Part shown: positions 60,812 through 64,000 of the stretch, in pieces
Numbering within the stretch: position 1 is the stretch's first letter
Layout of the letters: each line of letters starts with the position of its first letter
Assembly: GCA_023511455.1 (NCBI GenBank)
Contig: JAIMBJ010000012.1
Span: forward strand, 27,443 to 91,442
Source: Bacillota bacterium
GTDB lineage: Bacteria > Armatimonadota > HRBIN16
Direction of reading: 5' to 3'
DNA: 64,000 nt
Program-made: the position numbers and the translations under genes
Notes under the pieces: generated by a model
Databases searched by the model: none
What the model saw: the letters and a program-made list of their open reading frames with translations, nothing else
Told to the model about the DNA's origin: nothing

Positions 60812-63337
60812 TCATCCCCGATGCGCCATGGTGGTGGTCTCGACCCACACGTTGCGGTAGTCGTCCAGCGGGCGGTATTGCTTGCGTGCCTTTTCCAGCA
60901 GGAGGCGCACGGTGACAATCTCGTGCGGGCGGAACGCCACCGACACGGTGCTACCTTCTATCGGCAGGGGCGACGGCTCGCGCAGTAACATGTTCACCCT
61001 TTCCGCCTGCTCCACCGCACCGTAAAAGGTGAACCGCGCCCTGGTATGCGCCCCGTTGACCTCGTATGCCCGCAGCACGCACCATTCGCCCTCGCGGTAG
61101 AACGCCGAAAGCACCACATCGCCCTCCACCTGCACAAAGCTCATCGACGGGGGCAGCACGGCATCCAGCGCCTTGTCCCGGTAGACTGCCATTGGAGGGC
61201 GGTTGAAGGCGATGGCTTCGCGCAACAGCACGTGACGGGCAGGTACGTTATCCCACGGGCGATAGGCGTAGCGCAGGGTTACCTCGCGCACCCAGTTCTC
61301 CTCATCCCACGCATCGTACATGAACAGGATATTACGCACGATGTCGCCGTCGCGCAAAAAGCCCTGATTGCCCGCGTGCAGATACTGCAGTCCGCGTGTG
61401 CCGTCGGTAAGCAGGATGAAATTCAAGCCGGTGAAGGGGTTGACCACCTCCTCAAAAAACTGCGGCGAGGTCATCCAGTCGCCGGTGGGGTATTTTTTGC
61501 GGTACACGCCCTCGGCGCGGATGGGTGTCACGGCAAAGGGGTGGTCATGCCAGATTTCGGTGCGTTCCAGCCGCGCGGCGATGTCCGTTTGCAAAGAGCG
61601 CATCATGGACGGCTCTGGTCGTTGCAGGAAGCGCAGGTATGTTTCCACCTCCACGTGCGGGCTGAGCGCGTGCAGGCGCACCTGCGAGCGGAACCGGGCG
61701 ACCTCACCCAGTGCCCCTTCCACCACCACGCTGGCAAGCACAGGTCCCGCCTGCTCTATCTGCACTGACTGCACGCCCTCCTGCGAGCGATATACCCTGT
61801 CGCCGAAGGGGATGTGCAGCGCGTTCAGAGGCACCTCATCGCGCACGAACTCCACCCCGCTGACAAGCGACTGTAAGCGGGTAATCACCCCCGTGAGCCG
61901 GTCGATGCGCACCAGCAGTTGCGGGTTGCATATCTCGACGGCGTCGGCATCCTGGTTGGCGGTGACCTGCGGGGTGCTATCTAAGTTAACGTCGACGAAC
62001 CGGCAGGTACGGTAACCGACTGAGGGGATATCCTGCACGGGGAAGCAGATGAGGGCGTTTTCTGCATCGGAAGACAGCGTCTGTACGGGCAATGGGCGTC
62101 CTGCATCGTCCTGAAGGGCCGATTTCACGCGGTCGGCGGGTACGGTTGCGGTCGCACAGCCGTTCACCGTCCAGCCCAGTGGATTGAACACCACGATGTC
62201 CGGCTGGCCGCTCACCCGCGCGGCGATATGCTTCAGGTTGCGTTCCAGCACCAGGCGCGACAGATCGAGGCTATCGCGGTAATACACTTTGCCCACGTCC
62301 CCGCAAAGCCCTTCGCACTCATCCACGTCATGGTGCTGCGCCAGCAGCAGGTCGCGCCATGCCTGCCGCAGTTCCCATTCGGGATACACGTCCCACTGCG
62401 CGTAGGGTCTGCCCAGCATTCCCGACACCAGCGCGACGGTCTCCGCGCTCAGCAGCTCGCTTTCCGCCTGCTTGCTGAGGGTGCGCACCACATCGCCGTT
62501 CTTGCCGATGGACATGCCGTGGAACACGTCGTCCAGTGTATATTCCAGCACCGGTTCATCACCCGTTGCCTGCGAGAGGAACTCGCTGAGCGTCACATAG
62601 CGGATGTCGAACTCCGGTTGTGCGGCGATCTCCTTCATGCGCGGGGCAATCAACTCCGCGCGGCACATCCAGTCGGGCGTCGGCAGCAGCTCCAGCCACT
62701 GGATGATGAGCGGGTCGGTCATCTGTTCCACCGCTTCGTGGCGCAAGCCTTTCTCGAAGTCCTCGGGCCACTGGTGCAGGCAGAGGTCGGTCTTGGGCGC
62801 CACGAGTATCTCTGAGCCGTCCAGCCCGCGCCACCGTGCCCTTGAGACCCTCTCGATGGGGATGTGCGGCGTGTGCCACGTCCACTGGAAGAAGAGGCAG
62901 CCGTATTGGAAACCACACTGGCGCAGAATCTGCGGCAACTGCGGGAAGAAGTCGAACTCCTCCTCCCACCACGTGACCGGGCGCACCCCGAACAGCTTCT
63001 CGCATACCAGCACGCCCATCACCAGCTGGCGCACGTTCGCTTCCCCTCCGCAGAACAGCCCATAAGGCTGTCCGTAGGAAGCCCCGGCGATTTCCGCCCG
63101 ACTCTGATGTATCGCCTGTTTCAGCGCGTCAAACGCTTCCGGGTGGGTGATGGCGAGCTGCTCGTAGCCCACCACGTCGAAGTTCACGTTGCCCTTTGCG
63201 CCGGTCTCGTCCATCAGGTGGAGCATGTCGCGCACGCTGGCGGGCAGCACGAACTCGCCCCAGTTCCATACCATATCCACCCAGTGTTTATGGTTGCCGA
63301 AGGTATAGTAGACCGTTCTTGCCGGTGTTGCGTTCAT
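60812..63337 (-). CDS. GH38-like alpha-mannosidase family protein, divergent active site
   Basis: 841 residues, ATG 63337 preceded by GGAGGAAAAAC. The N-terminal alpha/beta barrel has N-H-K-H-W-V-D-M-V-W where GH38 enzymes have H-x-D-x-G-W, W-E-E-E-F-D-F-F-P-Q-L-P at the usual nucleophile region, and A-Q-H-H-D-V-D-E in the helical domain (about 335), like the Q-H-H-D of GH38. The rest is the beta-sandwich C-terminus. It would cleave alpha-mannose from glycans, using zinc, but the changed first motif makes activity or specificity uncertain. It has no signal peptide. It converges on sucB across a hairpin repeat. Confidence 0.8.
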   Translation of the reverse strand: MNATPARTVYYTFGNHKHWVDMVWNWGEFVLPASVRDMLHLMDETGAKGNVNFDVVGYEQLAITHPEAFDALKQAIHQSRAEIAGASYGQPYGLFCGGEANVRQLVMGVLVCEKLFGVRPVTWWEEEFDFFPQLPQILRQCGFQYGCLFFQWTWHTPHIPIERVSRARWRGLDGSEILVAPKTDLCLHQWPEDFEKGLRHEAVEQMTDPLIIQWLELLPTPDWMCRAELIAPRMKEIAAQPEFDIRYVTLSEFLSQATGDEPVLEYTLDDVFHGMSIGKNGDVVRTLSKQAESELLSAETVALVSGMLGRPYAQWDVYPEWELRQAWRDLLLAQHHDVDECEGLCGDVGKVYYRDSLDLSRLVLERNLKHIAARVSGQPDIVVFNPLGWTVNGCATATVPADRVKSALQDDAGRPLPVQTLSSDAENALICFPVQDIPSVGYRTCRFVDVNLDSTPQVTANQDADAVEICNPQLLVRIDRLTGVITRLQSLVSGVEFVRDEVPLNALHIPFGDRVYRSQEGVQSVQIEQAGPVLASVVVEGALGEVARFRSQVRLHALSPHVEVETYLRFLQRPEPSMMRSLQTDIAARLERTEIWHDHPFAVTPIRAEGVYRKKYPTGDWMTSPQFFEEVVNPFTGLNFILLTDGTRGLQYLHAGNQGFLRDGDIVRNILFMYDAWDEENWVREVTLRYAYRPWDNVPARHVLLREAIAFNRPPMAVYRDKALDAVLPPSMSFVQVEGDVVLSAFYREGEWCVLRAYEVNGAHTRARFTFYGAVEQAERVNMLLREPSPLPIEGSTVSVAFRPHEIVTVRLLLEKARKQYRPLDDYRNVWVETTTMAHRG

Positions 63338-63355
63338 GTTTTTCCTCCTGTGTAT

Positions 63356-63420
63356 GATTCACCACAGAGAACACGGAGAGAAGAGACCCTCCGTGCACCC
63401 CGTGTCTTGCTCCTGTGATA
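63356..63420. repeat. Inverted-repeat stretch before the flagellin gene
   Basis: CACCACAGAGAACACGGAGA, then CTCCGTGCACCCCGTGT and CCTGTG. Segments CACAG/CTGTG and CACGGAG/CTCCGTG are complementary. It resembles a third class of hairpin repeat; no second copy is in this window. Confidence 0.45.
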
Positions 63421-63474
63421 TCGTTCTCCGTCTGCCCGTTAGATTTTAGCTATCGATGTTCCTGCCTCGAACCC

Positions 63475-63502
63475 TAAAGAACCCCGTAACATTACCGATA
63501 AT
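63475..63502 (+). promoter_or_regulatory. Sigma28 promoter of flagellin
   Basis: TAAA (63475-63478), 16 bases, CCGATAA (63495-63501), the consensus TAAA-N15-GCCGATAA except for A in place of the first G. It is about 93 bases before the flagellin ATG. Confidence 0.85.
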
Positions 63503-63593
63503 CAGTGGTGACAAGCCAGTAATCTTAGGGGCTGAAAGATTTCAGAGGAAAGGCAGGAAGCCTACAGTACCGTTCAAGGAGGAGCGATAGCCG

Positions 63594-64000
63594 ATGAGTC
63601 TACGCATTAACACCAACACCGCCGCGATGAACGCGCTGCGGAACCTGACCAACGTTTCCGATAACTTCGCGCGTTCCATAGAGCGGCTGTCCTCTGGTTT
63701 ACGCATTAACCGCGGCGCCGATGACCCCGCAGGGCTGATTATCTCCGAGAACCTGCGTGCGCAGATGGTGGGTCTGGCACAGGCGACCGCTAACGCCCAG
63801 GATGCGGCAAACCTCGTCAAGACGGCGGAGGGTGCGCTGGATGAAATCCATAACCTGTTGCGCACCATGCGACAACTGGCTGTGCACGCCAGCAACACCG
63901 GCGTGAACGACCTGACCGCCGTGCAGGCGGACCAGACGCAAATCCGCTCCGCGCTGGAGAGTTTGAACCGCATTGCCGAGCAGACGCAGTTCGGAACCAA
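63594..64000 (+). CDS. fliC: Flagellin, N-terminal part (cut by window end)
   Basis: 135 codons visible. ATG 63594 is preceded by CAAGGAGGAGCG. The N-terminus M-S-L-R-I-N-T-N-T-A-A-M-N-A-L-R-N-L, then R-L-S-S-G-L-R-I-N-R-G-A-D-D-P-A-G-L and N-A-Q-D-A-A-N-L-V-K-T-A-E-G-A-L are the conserved D0/D1 helices that polymerise the filament. The variable domain and C-terminus lie beyond the window. Expression is very probably sigma28-dependent. Confidence 0.96.
   Translation, partial: MSLRINTNTAAMNALRNLTNVSDNFARSIERLSSGLRINRGADDPAGLIISENLRAQMVGLAQATANAQDAANLVKTAEGALDEIHNLLRTMRQLAVHASNTGVNDLTAVQADQTQIRSALESLNRIAEQTQFGT

Noticed and set aside
1..64000. tRNA, rRNA, integrase or phage genes
   Set aside because: Reading both strands gave no tRNA T-arm context, no rRNA-like stretch and no integrase or phage structural motifs.

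Overview
The window looks like a chromosome segment from a free-living, motile, diderm, moderately GC-rich (roughly 60% by eye) bacterium. The gene mix fits Armatimonadota or a nearby deep lineage: many secreted proteins with C-terminal dockerin-like tails, Gfo/Idh/MocA-ThuA sugar genes, a Firmicute-like flagellar gene order with FlbD and the small flagellar operon protein, an O-antigen ligase, and a heat-shock gene with an HspR-type operator. This placement is inference; no marker search was possible.

Layout. 1-5.2 kb: tail of a nucleotidyltransferase, a secreted glycoside hydrolase, and an NfeD-flotillin membrane pair diverging from a small heat-shock gene. 5.2-6 kb: hsp20 under a HAIR operator, then ribosomal protein L28. 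6-17 kb: four secreted proteins (subtilase, BNR-propeller protein, two unknowns), all ending in dockerin-like repeats; three also share a roughly 90-residue module with a K-x-(S/T)-H-W-L-R motif. 17-20.8 kb: ABC exporter, Gfo/Idh/MocA oxidoreductase and ThuA-like protein. 20.9-29.5 kb: flagellar operon fliK-flgD-(flagellar operon protein)-flgE-flbD-motA-motB-fliL-fliM-fliY/N-fliO, with two matching sigma28-like promoter elements. 29.5-34.4 kb (minus strand): FlhG/MinD-like ATPase, glycogen synthase, small membrane protein, sigma28-type sigma factor and AnmK. 34.4-37.3 kb: a frameshifted UroD-like methyltransferase gene behind a RACo-like corrinoid activator. 37.7-44.4 kb: TlpA-type thioredoxin, Uma2 protein, large secreted protein, nitrilase-family amidase and a BadF/NAGK-type kinase. 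44.5-52 kb (minus strand): HAD phosphatase, two GT2 glycosyltransferases, O-antigen ligase/TPR protein and a double-vWA membrane protein. 52.4-60.7 kb: RidA, a large N6-adenine methyltransferase, endonuclease III, and 2-oxoglutarate dehydrogenase E1-E2. 60.8-64 kb: GH38-like alpha-mannosidase, then a flagellin with a near-consensus sigma28 promoter, cut by the window end.

How it fits together. The flagellar parts appear linked by regulation: a sigma28 gene, an FlhG-like number/placement ATPase, and sigma28-like promoters before fliK, before fliL and before flagellin. The export genes fliP, fliQ, fliR, flhA and flhB do not follow fliO and must lie elsewhere. Three families of hairpin-forming intergenic repeats are scattered between genes. 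No tRNA, rRNA, transposase or CRISPR array was seen.
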